NCBI GenBank assembly: GCA_905215645.1
Contig: CAJMQS010000020.1
Coordinates: forward strand, 1 to 38,645
Origin: an uncultured bacterium
GTDB taxonomy: Bacteria > Bacillota > Negativicutes > Acidaminococcales > Acidaminococcaceae
Reading direction: 5' to 3'
DNA: 38,645 nucleotides
Shown here: one piece after another, positions 1 through 7,253 of the stretch
Layout of the letters: every line of letters begins with the position of its first letter
Numbering within the stretch: position 1 is the stretch's first letter
Program-made: the position numbers and the translations under genes
Notes under the pieces: model-generated
What the model saw: only the letters and a program-made list of their open reading frames with translations
The model's database searches: none
Told to the model about the DNA's origin: nothing

Positions 1-99
1 CATTTTCCTTTTTAGAGGAAAATCTTTGTTGCACTTAGATTGTAAATCCGCCTTTTTTAATATATTGAGAGTTAAAGTTTATTACTGAATTCGGGAAAA

Positions 100-291
100 T
101 TGACTATTTATGGACGGATAAAAGATACAATAACATCATCTAAAGGATTTTATTACCATTTTACTTTACCGCAATACATCAATAATGCAGTAGAGAGATC
201 ACTCCGGATGGTAAGACCTGCGCAACGAAATCCTTTAGATCCATTTCAGTATCCTGCAAAAATAGCATCGATGAGGGGCCAGTATGCCTAA
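100..291 (+). other. Unrecognised 63-codon open frame, possible gene remnant
   Basis: I do not recognise this frame. It would start at a TTG without a convincing ribosome binding site. The same frame is open back to a stop at 73-75, and several more stops lie upstream of that, so it may be the 3' end of a decayed gene rather than an intact small one. In favour of a real transcript, an intrinsic-terminator hairpin begins exactly at its stop codon. Against coding, a perfect 13-bp inverted repeat (138-150 and 228-240) sits inside it, and its composition is AT-richer than the genes that follow. No membrane segment or known motif is visible. Confidence 0.2.
138..240. repeat. Perfect 13-bp inverted repeat, 77-nt spacer
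   Basis: ATCTAAAGGATTT at 138-150 is the exact reverse complement of AAATCCTTTAGAT at 228-240. It could be the ends of a roughly 100-bp miniature element or the base of a long RNA hairpin. No target-site duplication was identified. Confidence 0.6.
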
Positions 292-325
292 AGGGGCCGT
301 TGAGCATACGGCGGCCCCTTCTTTT
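291..325 (+). terminator. Intrinsic terminator
   Basis: AAGGGGCCG (291-299) pairs with CGGCCCCTT (312-320) around a 12-nt loop, followed by a T-rich tract (319-325). It closes whatever is transcribed from the left edge. From here to the transporter start at 547 I see only AT-rich sequence, a weak promoter candidate and a leader hairpin. Confidence 0.6.
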
Positions 326-438
326 CGTGTGTCAAAAAAACGTCCCCTGCTTTAGCACAATAGCGGAGTAAAAAACGACAAAAATAGCTCTCCAAAAATA
401 AAAAGAAAATTCAAAATCGTATCTGCAAAGAAAAACTT

Positions 439-470
439 TTGACTTTCTTCTGACATTTTAACAGTACAAT
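439..470 (+). promoter_or_regulatory. Weak promoter candidate for the transporter gene
   Basis: TTGACT at 439-444 and TACAAT at 465-470 resemble sigma-70 elements, but the 20-nt spacer is wider than usual. It lies in the AT-rich stretch before the transporter, where a promoter is expected after the 291-325 terminator. Confidence 0.3.
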
Positions 471-485
471 AATCCTGTAAAAAGT

Positions 486-508
486 CGGGGATTGCGCAGG
501 AATCCCCG
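486..508 (+). promoter_or_regulatory. Leader hairpin before the histidine transporter
   Basis: CGGGGATT (486-493) and AATCCCCG (501-508) form a perfect 8-bp stem with a 7-nt loop. It lies 22 nt upstream of the AAGGAG ribosome binding site (531-536) and has no T-run. It is either an operator or an RNA structure in the leader. Confidence 0.45.
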
Positions 509-546
509 CAACCGGAAAAGTGAATAAGAAAAGGAGTGATCAATGT

Positions 547-1851
547 ATGGAAATCTTAACCAACCCCATCGTCGTCTCCGTCGTCGTCATGTCCGTGCTC
601 TGTCTGCTCAAGATGAATGTGCTTTTTGCCATCTTGGTAGCAGCCATCGTAGCTGGTGCCACGGGAGGCTTGGCCATTGACAAAACGGTCAGCATCCTGA
701 TCGGCGGCATGGGCGGGAACTCGGAAACCGCTCTGAGCTACATCCTGCTGGGAACTTTGGCCGTAGCCATCGGGCGGTCCGGCCTGGCGGATATTGCAGC
801 ACGGAAAATCACCAAGGTAGTAGGGACGAAAAAAGCGGCCTTCGTATTCCTTATCGCTTTCGTATCCTGCTTCTCCCAGAATCTGATCCCTGTGCATATT
901 GCTTTCATCCCTATTTTGATTCCCCCGCTGCTGGTGGTGATGAACCACATGAAACTGGACCGGAGAGCCGTTGCCTGCGCACTGACTTTCGGTCTGAAAG
1001 CTCCGTACGTATCCCTTCCTGTAGGGTTCGGGCTGCTGTTCATGACCATCATCAAGGACCAGATGGTAGCCAACAATGTCCAGGTTTCCATCAGTGATAT
1101 CTCCTCCGTCATGTGGATCGGCGGTGTCTCCATGCTGATAGGCCTGATCCTTTCTACCCTTTTCTACAGCCGGGACCGGGAATACAAGGATCTTCCCATC
1201 ATGGGTATGGATGAAAAATCCGGGGAAACGGAAATGAACGCGGACTGCTGGAAGGCACTGGCCGGCGCTGTGGCAGCCTTCGTAGCCCAGCTGTATTTCA
1301 AATCCCTGCCCATCGGTGCCATGTGCGGCCTTCTGGTGCTGCTGGTCACTGGTTCCATCAAATGGAACAAGATGGATGAGATGGTGGACGGCGGCGTAAA
1401 GATGATGGGCTTCATCGCTTTCGTCATGCTGGTGGCAGCCGGCTACGCCAACGTGCTCCGGGAAACCCACTCTGTGGAATCTCTGGTCATGGCTACCACT
1501 TCCGTCATCAATACCAAGTTCAGCGGTGCTTTCCTGATGCTGGCCGTAGGTCTCTTGATCACCATGGGCATCGGGACTTCCTTCGGGACCATCCCTGTGG
1601 TGGCTTCCATCTATATCCCCATGGGCCTGAAACTGGGCTTCAGCATTCCCTCCATCATCCTGCTGATCGGGATCGCTGCTGCTTTGGGTGATGCTGGTTC
1701 TCCTGCTTCCGACTCCACTTTGGGACCCACTTCAGGGCTGAACGCGGACGGACAGCACAACCATATCTGGGATACCTGCGTACCTACCTTCATCTTCTTC
1801 GATGTGACCCTGTTCATCGGCGGCATGATCGGCGCCTTGATCCTGGGCTAA
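547..1851 (+). CDS. YuiF-type Na+/H+ antiporter-family amino acid transporter, probable histidine permease
   Basis: This is a 434-residue polytopic inner-membrane protein with about eleven or twelve hydrophobic segments throughout. It resembles the Na+/H+ antiporter family represented by YuiF, often annotated as a histidine permease. The C-terminal region carries the family's small-residue and polar stretch (DAGSPASDSTLGPTSG), likely part of the translocation path. I chose ATG 547 because AAGGAG lies at 531-536, 10 nt upstream; an in-frame GTG at 520 would put that site inside the gene. It directly precedes hutH with 68 nt between them, so import of histidine coupled to an ion gradient is the natural role. 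Histidine specificity is inferred from context, not from residues. Confidence 0.8.
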   Translation: MEILTNPIVVSVVVMSVLCLLKMNVLFAILVAAIVAGATGGLAIDKTVSILIGGMGGNSETALSYILLGTLAVAIGRSGLADIAARKITKVVGTKKAAFVFLIAFVSCFSQNLIPVHIAFIPILIPPLLVVMNHMKLDRRAVACALTFGLKAPYVSLPVGFGLLFMTIIKDQMVANNVQVSISDISSVMWIGGVSMLIGLILSTLFYSRDREYKDLPIMGMDEKSGETEMNADCWKALAGAVAAFVAQLYFKSLPIGAMCGLLVLLVTGSIKWNKMDEMVDGGVKMMGFIAFVMLVAAGYANVLRETHSVESLVMATTSVINTKFSGAFLMLAVGLLITMGIGTSFGTIPVVASIYIPMGLKLGFSIPSIILLIGIAAALGDAGSPASDSTLGPTSGLNADGQHNHIWDTCVPTFIFFDVTLFIGGMIGALILG

Positions 1852-1866
1852 CTGGATAAGCAAACA

Positions 1867-1890
1867 GGGGCTGCCAGACAGCCCCTTTCT
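1867..1890 (+). terminator. Hairpin between transporter and hutH, weak terminator or attenuator
   Basis: GGGGCTG (1867-1873) pairs perfectly with CAGCCCC (1879-1885) around a 5-nt loop, followed by TTTCT. The short T-tract suggests partial termination, which would lower hutH expression relative to the transporter or protect the upstream mRNA end. Confidence 0.5.
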
Positions 1891-1919
1891 ATGGAATGAA
1901 TTCTAAGGAGGATGCTGAA

Positions 1920-3479
1920 ATGTTAAAAGACGTAAAAGCCATCAAAGAAGTTGTCCTGACCGGAAATGACCTGACCCTGGAACAGCTGATCGCTGTCAGC
2001 CGGTATGATGCCAAACTGTCCTTCGACCCGGATGCTGTGGCTCGCATCAAAGCTTCCCGGGCGCTCATCGATGATATCGTCAACAGTGACCGAGTGGTCT
2101 ACGGTGTGACCACTGGTTTCGGTTCCCTGTGCCGTGTCCATATCTCCAAAGAAGACTGTGCCCAGCTCCAGGAAAATCTGATCCGGACCCATTCCTGCGG
2201 TTATGGGAAACCTCTCAGCCGGGAAGTGACCCGGGCTGCCATGACCATCCGGGCCAACGCCCTGGTGAAAGGCTATTCCGGCATCCGGCTGTCCACCCTG
2301 CAGACCCTGGTGGATATGATCAATAAAGGGGTCCATCCTTACATTCCGGAAAAAGGGTCCCTGGGAGCTTCCGGTGACCTGGCGCCTTTGGCCCATATGG
2401 TCCTGCCCATGCTGGGACTGGGGGATGCGGAATACCAGGGCACGGTGATGCCTGGCAAGGAAGCCATGGAAAAGGCCGGGATCCCCATCATCCATCTGGA
2501 AGCCAAGGAAGGGCTGGCTCTCATCAACGGTACTCCGATCCTGACCGCCATGGGTGTGTTCGCCCTGTGGGAAGGCATGTCCCTGCTGAAACAGAGCGAT
2601 ATCGCTGCGGCTCTTTCCATCGAAGCCCAGCGGGGGATCATCGATGCCTTCGACGAACGGCTCCATGTGATCCGTCCCCACAGAGGACAGCTGGATACCG
2701 CTTACAATATGCGGAACCTGCTGGCCGGCAGTACCTATGTGACCCATCAGGGCCAGCTGAAGGTACAGGATGCCTACTGCCTGCGCTGCGTACCCCAGAT
2801 CCACGGGGCCAGCAAGGATGCTCTGGGCTTTGTAAAGGACAAAGTGGACATTGAAATCAATGCGGCTACCGATAACCCCATCGTGCTGCCGGATGGTGAC
2901 GTGATTTCCGGTGGGAACTTCCACGGCGAACCTATGGCCTTGCCCTTCGACTTCCTGGGCATCGGGATTTCCGAAATCGCCAACGTTTCCGAACGCCGTC
3001 TGGAACGGCTGATCAACAATTCTCTCAGCGGATTCCCCTCCTTCCTGGTGAAACATTCCGGCCTGAACTCCGGATTCATGATTACCCAGTATGCAGCAGC
3101 CGCCCTAGTCAGCGAAAATAAGGTCCTGGCCCATCCTGCTTCTGTGGATTCCATCCCCTCCTGCGAAAACCAGGAAGACCTGGTCAGCATGGGCGCCCAT
3201 GCCGCACGGAAGGCTGGCGAAATCGCCTTCAATGCCCGCCGGGTAGTGGCTACGGAAATCCTGGCTGCCTGCCAGGCCATCGATCTGCGGGAAGGGGAAG
3301 GCTTCAAACTGGGGGCTGGTACCCAGGCCGCCTATGATGCGGTCCGTAAGACCAATGATTTCATTGCTTACGACAAGGATATCGAAATGTTCAAGGAATT
3401 GGAAAAAATCACCGATTTGGTGAAGGCTGGCGGTATCCTGGAAGCGGTCGAAGACAAAGTCGACCTGAAATTCTTCTGA
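1920..3479 (+). CDS. hutH: Histidine ammonia-lyase
   Basis: HutH removes ammonia from L-histidine to give trans-urocanate, the first step of histidine degradation in the cytoplasm. The 519-residue protein has the usual family length. The Ala150-Ser151-Gly152 triad, inside GSLGASGDLAPLAH, is the one that cyclises to the electrophilic MIO cofactor. Downstream conserved stretches such as QDAYCLRCVPQIHG and the ATDNPI motif are also present. I placed the start at ATG 1920, because a near-perfect AAGGAGG at 1905-1911 precedes it by 8 nt; the in-frame ATG at 1896 has no such site. The gene follows the transporter and is closed by a strong hairpin at 3505-3540. Confidence 0.97.
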   Translation: MLKDVKAIKEVVLTGNDLTLEQLIAVSRYDAKLSFDPDAVARIKASRALIDDIVNSDRVVYGVTTGFGSLCRVHISKEDCAQLQENLIRTHSCGYGKPLSREVTRAAMTIRANALVKGYSGIRLSTLQTLVDMINKGVHPYIPEKGSLGASGDLAPLAHMVLPMLGLGDAEYQGTVMPGKEAMEKAGIPIIHLEAKEGLALINGTPILTAMGVFALWEGMSLLKQSDIAAALSIEAQRGIIDAFDERLHVIRPHRGQLDTAYNMRNLLAGSTYVTHQGQLKVQDAYCLRCVPQIHGASKDALGFVKDKVDIEINAATDNPIVLPDGDVISGGNFHGEPMALPFDFLGIGISEIANVSERRLERLINNSLSGFPSFLVKHSGLNSGFMITQYAAAALVSENKVLAHPASVDSIPSCENQEDLVSMGAHAARKAGEIAFNARRVVATEILAACQAIDLREGEGFKLGAGTQAAYDAVRKTNDFIAYDKDIEMFKELEKITDLVKAGGILEAVEDKVDLKFF

Positions 3480-3504
3480 TCGGCTACACATATCCATCCC
3501 TCGG

Positions 3505-3553
3505 CTGGAGATGCTGCACGGAAAGGTGCAGCATCTCCAGTTGATTTTCTTTT
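3505..3553 (+). terminator. Intrinsic terminator after hutH
   Basis: A perfect 15-bp stem (3505-3519 with 3526-3540) with a 6-nt GGAAAG loop is followed by a T-rich tract (TTGATTTTCTTTT). It separates hutH from hutU, so the two are probably separate transcription units. Confidence 0.8.
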
Positions 3554-3587
3554 GACGGTATTTCCTGAAAACGTCCAGAAACGTCAG

Positions 3588-3613
3588 CTGAAAAAACTGA
3601 AAAATTTTTTCAG
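3588..3613 (+). promoter_or_regulatory. Inverted repeat upstream of hutU, possible operator
   Basis: CTGAAAAAA (3588-3596) is the reverse complement of TTTTTTCAG (3605-3613), with CTGAAAAA also repeated in the 8-nt spacer, giving overlapping dyads. It lies in the 243-nt hutH-hutU gap, upstream of a TACAAT (3653-3658) that could be a -10 element, although no good -35 is spaced to it. The rest of the gap holds only the hutU ribosome binding site (AAAGGAG near 3707-3713). Confidence 0.35.
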
Positions 3614-3722
3614 AGAAGGGCTTGATTAGACGTTTTTTAGATGAAACCCATTTACAATAAAGACATGAAGTCAAGGAAATCGAATTCCTGCATGAAGGCA
3701 ATACGCAAAGGAGTGGTATACC

Positions 3723-5774
3723 ATGATGAAAAATGAAGAAATCGGAAAAGCCATGACCATCAAACTGGAGTTCCCCAACGGACTGCCCAAACCGAAACCT
3801 TTCCAGGAAGGCATCCGGAGAGCTCCGGACCGTGGCTTCCGCCTGACTCCGGCACAGACCGAAATTGCACTGAAAAACGCCCTGCGGTATATCCCGGAAG
3901 AATACCATGAAGAACTGATCCCGGAATTCCTGGAAGAACTGACCACCCGGGGCCGGATCTACGGTTACCGCTTCCGTCCGGAAGGCCGGATCTACGGGAA
4001 ACCCATTGACCAATACAAAGGCAAATGCACCGAAGGCAAGGCTTTCCAGGTGATGATCGACAACAACCTGGACTTTGAAGTGGCTCTGTATCCTTACGAA
4101 CTGGTGACTTACGGGGAAACCGGCAGCGTCTGCCATGACTGGATGCAATACCTGCTGATCAAACGGTACCTGGAAGAAATCACACCGGACCAGACCTTGG
4201 TCATGGAATCCGGCCATCCTCTGGGATTGTTCCATTCCAAACCGGAAGCTCCTCGGGTCATCATCACCAACGGCCTGATGATCGGGGAATATGACAACCT
4301 CCATGACTGGGAAATCGCCGAAGAAATGGGCGTGGCCAACTATGGACAGATGACCGCTGGCGGCTGGATGTACATCGGGCCCCAAGGTATCGTCCATGGT
4401 ACTTTCAACACCATCCTGAATGCCGGCCGTATGAAACTGGGAATCCCGGAAGACGGAGACCTGGGAGGCAAGCTGTTCGTCACCTCCGGTCTGGGTGGTA
4501 TGAGCGGTGCCCAGGGCAAAGCAGCGGAAATCGCCAACTGCACTGCCATCGTAGCAGAAGTAGATGCTTCCCGGATCAAGACCCGTCTGGATCAGGGCTG
4601 GATCTCCGGCGTATCTGATTCTCTGCCGGAAGTCATTGCTATGGCTCAGAAATCCATGGCGGAAAAGAAGGGCAAATCCTTTGCATACCATGGCAACATC
4701 GTTGACCTGCTGGAATACATCGTGGACCACAACATCCATGTAGATCTGGTTTCTGACCAGACTTCCTGCCACAACGCCTACAACGGCGGGTACTGCCCGC
4801 AGGGCCTCACTTTCGAAGAACGGACCAAGATGCTGGCCGAAGATCCTGTCAAATTCCGGACCCTGGTGGACAAGACTCTCCATGCCCACTTCGAAGCACT
4901 GAAGAAAATCACCGCTCGGGGCGTATACTTCTTCGACTACGGCAACTCCTTCATGAAAGCCGTGTTCGATTCCGGCGTGAAAGAAATCTCCAAGAACGGT
5001 GTGGATGACAAAGATGGGTTCATCTGGCCTTCCTACGTGGAAGATATCATGGGACCCCAGCTGTTCGACTACGGCTATGGACCGTTCCGCTGGGTCTGCC
5101 TGTCCGGCAAGCCGGAAGATCTGCACAAGACCGATATGGCGGCCATGAGCTGCATCGACGTGAACCGCCGCTATCAGGATCGGGATAACTACAACTGGAT
5201 CCGGGATGCAGAAAAGAACAAGCTGGTGGTGGGCACCCAGGCCCGTATCCTGTACCAGGATGAAGTGGGCCGTGTGAAGATTGCCCTGAAATTCAACGAA
5301 CTGGTCCGCAATGGAGAAATCGGGCCTGTGATGATGGGCCGTGACCACCATGACGTATCCGGTACGGATTCTCCGTTCCGGGAAACTTCCAACATCAAAG
5401 ACGGTTCCAATGTGATGGCTGATATGGCCGTCCAGTGCTTCGCCGGCAACGCAGCCAGAGGCATGAGCCTGTGCGCTCTCCACAACGGCGGTGGCGTGGG
5501 CATCGGCAAGGCCATCAATGGCGGGTTCGGGCTGGTCCTGGACGGCAGCCACCGGGTAGATGAAATCATCCGCAGCTCCCTGAGCTGGGATGTAATCAGC
5601 GGTGTGGCCCGCCGGTCCTGGGCACGGAATGAACATGCCATGGAAACGGCTGTGGAATTCAACAAGACCCGTCATGGCATCGGTCAGATCACCCTGCCGT
5701 ACCTGACGGATGACAAACAGATCAAAGACGCAGTGGCCAAGGTTTATCCGAAAGCCCATGTGATCAAAGACTGA
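3723..5774 (+). CDS. hutU: Urocanate hydratase, long form
   Basis: HutU adds water to urocanate to give 4-imidazolone-5-propionate, using tightly bound NAD+ as an electrophile. The protein is 683 residues, close to the long subfamily that includes the vertebrate-type enzyme and clearly longer than the roughly 555-residue Bacillus and Pseudomonas enzymes. The dinucleotide-binding signature GLGGMSGAQ lies at residues 256-264. A conserved cysteine-containing stretch (NGGYCPQG) and a glycine-rich block (NGGGVGIGKAINGG) follow. The start at ATG 3723 has AAAGGAG 9 nt upstream; the next codon is also ATG. A terminator-like hairpin, not a tight junction, separates it from hutI. Confidence 0.95.
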   Translation: MMKNEEIGKAMTIKLEFPNGLPKPKPFQEGIRRAPDRGFRLTPAQTEIALKNALRYIPEEYHEELIPEFLEELTTRGRIYGYRFRPEGRIYGKPIDQYKGKCTEGKAFQVMIDNNLDFEVALYPYELVTYGETGSVCHDWMQYLLIKRYLEEITPDQTLVMESGHPLGLFHSKPEAPRVIITNGLMIGEYDNLHDWEIAEEMGVANYGQMTAGGWMYIGPQGIVHGTFNTILNAGRMKLGIPEDGDLGGKLFVTSGLGGMSGAQGKAAEIANCTAIVAEVDASRIKTRLDQGWISGVSDSLPEVIAMAQKSMAEKKGKSFAYHGNIVDLLEYIVDHNIHVDLVSDQTSCHNAYNGGYCPQGLTFEERTKMLAEDPVKFRTLVDKTLHAHFEALKKITARGVYFFDYGNSFMKAVFDSGVKEISKNGVDDKDGFIWPSYVEDIMGPQLFDYGYGPFRWVCLSGKPEDLHKTDMAAMSCIDVNRRYQDRDNYNWIRDAEKNKLVVGTQARILYQDEVGRVKIALKFNELVRNGEIGPVMMGRDHHDVSGTDSPFRETSNIKDGSNVMADMAVQCFAGNAARGMSLCALHNGGGVGIGKAINGGFGLVLDGSHRVDEIIRSSLSWDVISGVARRSWARNEHAMETAVEFNKTRHGIGQITLPYLTDDKQIKDAVAKVYPKAHVIKD

Positions 5775-5796
5775 TTGAGAGGGAACATACAGAAAG

Positions 5797-5834
5797 AAAG
5801 GGCTGCTGCACAGATCCTGTGCAGCAACCCTTTT
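5797..5834 (+). terminator. Terminator-like hairpin between hutU and hutI
   Basis: AAAGGG-C-TGCTGCACAG (5797-5813) pairs with CTGTGCAGCA-A-CCCTTT (from 5817) through a 17-bp stem with one C/A mismatch and a 3-nt ATC loop, followed by a short TTTT. It starts just after the hutU stop. It could cause partial termination or mark an RNA-processing site that lowers hutI relative to hutU. Confidence 0.6.
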
Positions 5835-5858
5835 GTGGCCCATAAAGGAGGCAAAGCG

Positions 5859-7100
5859 ATGGTTGACAGACTGCTCATCAAAAACGCTGCCCAGATCGTG
5901 ACCCCGGAAGGGAATACGGCCCGGCACGGCAGAGAAATGAAACAACTGAAAATCTATGAGAACCAGTCCATCCTGATTGAAAACGGCATGATCCGCAGCA
6001 TCGGGAACCAGCCTGACTGGGAAAAACTGGTGCCGGCGGACAAGCAGATCGATGCCACTGGCAAGGCAGTGCTCCCGGGTTTCGTAGATTCCCATACCCA
6101 TCTGGTATTCGGAGGCTACCGTCCTGATGAATTCCTCTGGCGGATGGGCGGTATGAGTTACATGGAAATCATGGAACGGGGCGGGGGCATCCTGAACACC
6201 ATGAAAGCCACTCGAGAAGCCTCCCGGGAAGAGCTGGTGGACCACAGTATGGATTTCTTGAAAAAGATGCTGGCCATGGGGGTTACTACCGTGGAAGCCA
6301 AAAGCGGCTACGGCCAGGACCATGACACGGAAATCAAACAGATGGAAGTGGTCCGTGACCTGAACGAAAAACAGCCCATCGAGCTGGTATCCACCTTCCT
6401 GGGGGCTCATGCAGTACCTCCGGAATTCAAGGATCGGGGAGATGATTTCATCGAATTCCTGCTGAAAGACGTGATGCCGGAAGTGGCGGAAAAGCACCTG
6501 GCAGAATTCTGTGACGTTTTCTGCGAAAAAGGGGTGTTTTCCATCGAACAGAGCCGCCATCTCCTGACGGAAGCCCGGAAGATGGGCTTCAAGCTGAAAA
6601 TCCATGCAGATGAGATCGTCAGCCTGGGCGGGGCTGAATTGGCCGGAGAACTCCATGCCACCAGTGCGGACCATCTGCTCCATGCTTCTGATGCGGGGAT
6701 CCGGGCTATGGCGGAAAATGGCGTGGTCTCCACCTTGCTTCCTACCACGGCTTTCTGCCTGAAGGAACCTTTTGCCCGGGCCCGTGAGATGATCGACTCC
6801 GGCTGTGCCGTGGCTCTGGCTACTGACTTCAACCCGGGCAGCGGCTTTACCTTCTCGGTTCCCCTGATGATCGGGCTGGCTGTCATCTATATGAAAATGA
6901 CAGCAGAAGAGGCGATTACGGCACTGACCTTGAACGGCGCCGCTGCCGTGGATAGGGCGGACCGGATCGGATCCCTGGAACCGGGGAAACAGGCTGACCT
7001 GGTGATCCTCCAGTATCCTTCCTACAAATTCCTGCCCTACCATACAGGTATCAATATCGTGGAGACCGTCGTCAAGAAAGGCAAAGTGGTATCCCGGTAG
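5859..7100 (+). CDS. hutI: Imidazolonepropionase
   Basis: HutI hydrolyses 4-imidazolone-5-propionate to N-formimino-L-glutamate, the third step of histidine breakdown. The 413-residue protein is a metal-dependent amidohydrolase. The expected metal ligands are in place: His79 and His81 (DSHTHL), His249 (HADE) and Asp323 (ATDFNPGS), with the active-site His184 in LGAHAVP. The start at ATG 5859 follows an AAAGGAGG about 8 nt upstream. The frame is open to a TTG at 5775, but that would translate the intergenic hairpin and bury the ribosome binding site. The enzymes that finish the conversion to glutamate (HutG-, HutF- or FTCD-type) are not in the window. Confidence 0.97.
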   Translation: MVDRLLIKNAAQIVTPEGNTARHGREMKQLKIYENQSILIENGMIRSIGNQPDWEKLVPADKQIDATGKAVLPGFVDSHTHLVFGGYRPDEFLWRMGGMSYMEIMERGGGILNTMKATREASREELVDHSMDFLKKMLAMGVTTVEAKSGYGQDHDTEIKQMEVVRDLNEKQPIELVSTFLGAHAVPPEFKDRGDDFIEFLLKDVMPEVAEKHLAEFCDVFCEKGVFSIEQSRHLLTEARKMGFKLKIHADEIVSLGGAELAGELHATSADHLLHASDAGIRAMAENGVVSTLLPTTAFCLKEPFARAREMIDSGCAVALATDFNPGSGFTFSVPLMIGLAVIYMKMTAEEAITALTLNGAAAVDRADRIGSLEPGKQADLVILQYPSYKFLPYHTGINIVETVVKKGKVVSR

Positions 7101-7111
7101 AAACACATCCC

Positions 7112-7147
7112 AGCGGGCGTGCAGCATCGCACGTCCCGCTTTTTTTT
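7112..7147 (+). terminator. Strong intrinsic terminator after hutI
   Basis: AGCGGGCGTGC (7112-7122) pairs with GCACGTCCCGCT (to 7140) with a single bulged A, followed directly by eight T residues. It ends the histidine region. Confidence 0.9.
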
Positions 7148-7162
7148 AGCCGGATTTTATAC

Positions 7163-7168
7163 TATAAT
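7163..7168 (+). promoter_or_regulatory. -10 element candidate for the regulator gene
   Basis: A consensus TATAAT lies just after the hutI terminator and 85 nt before the regulator start. At 17-nt spacing the -35 position falls in the T-run of the terminator (TTTTTT), so it is a weak match. Confidence 0.4.
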
Positions 7169-7253
7169 AGAATTGATTACTATGATTATTTCGAGGGGCT
7201 CTCATAGGAGTTGGTATTTTTTAACACAAATTTTCGATGATGAGGTGTGAAAA

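Noticed and set aside
1896..1919. Upstream ATG for hutH
   Set aside because: The strong AAGGAGG lies between it and ATG 1920, so translation should begin at 1920.
3105..7127. A 1340-codon open frame on the minus strand across hutH, hutU and hutI
   Set aside because: It is antisense to three well-supported enzymes, has His/Asp/Phe/Gln-rich composition typical of a codon-bias shadow, and has no ribosome binding site or known motif.
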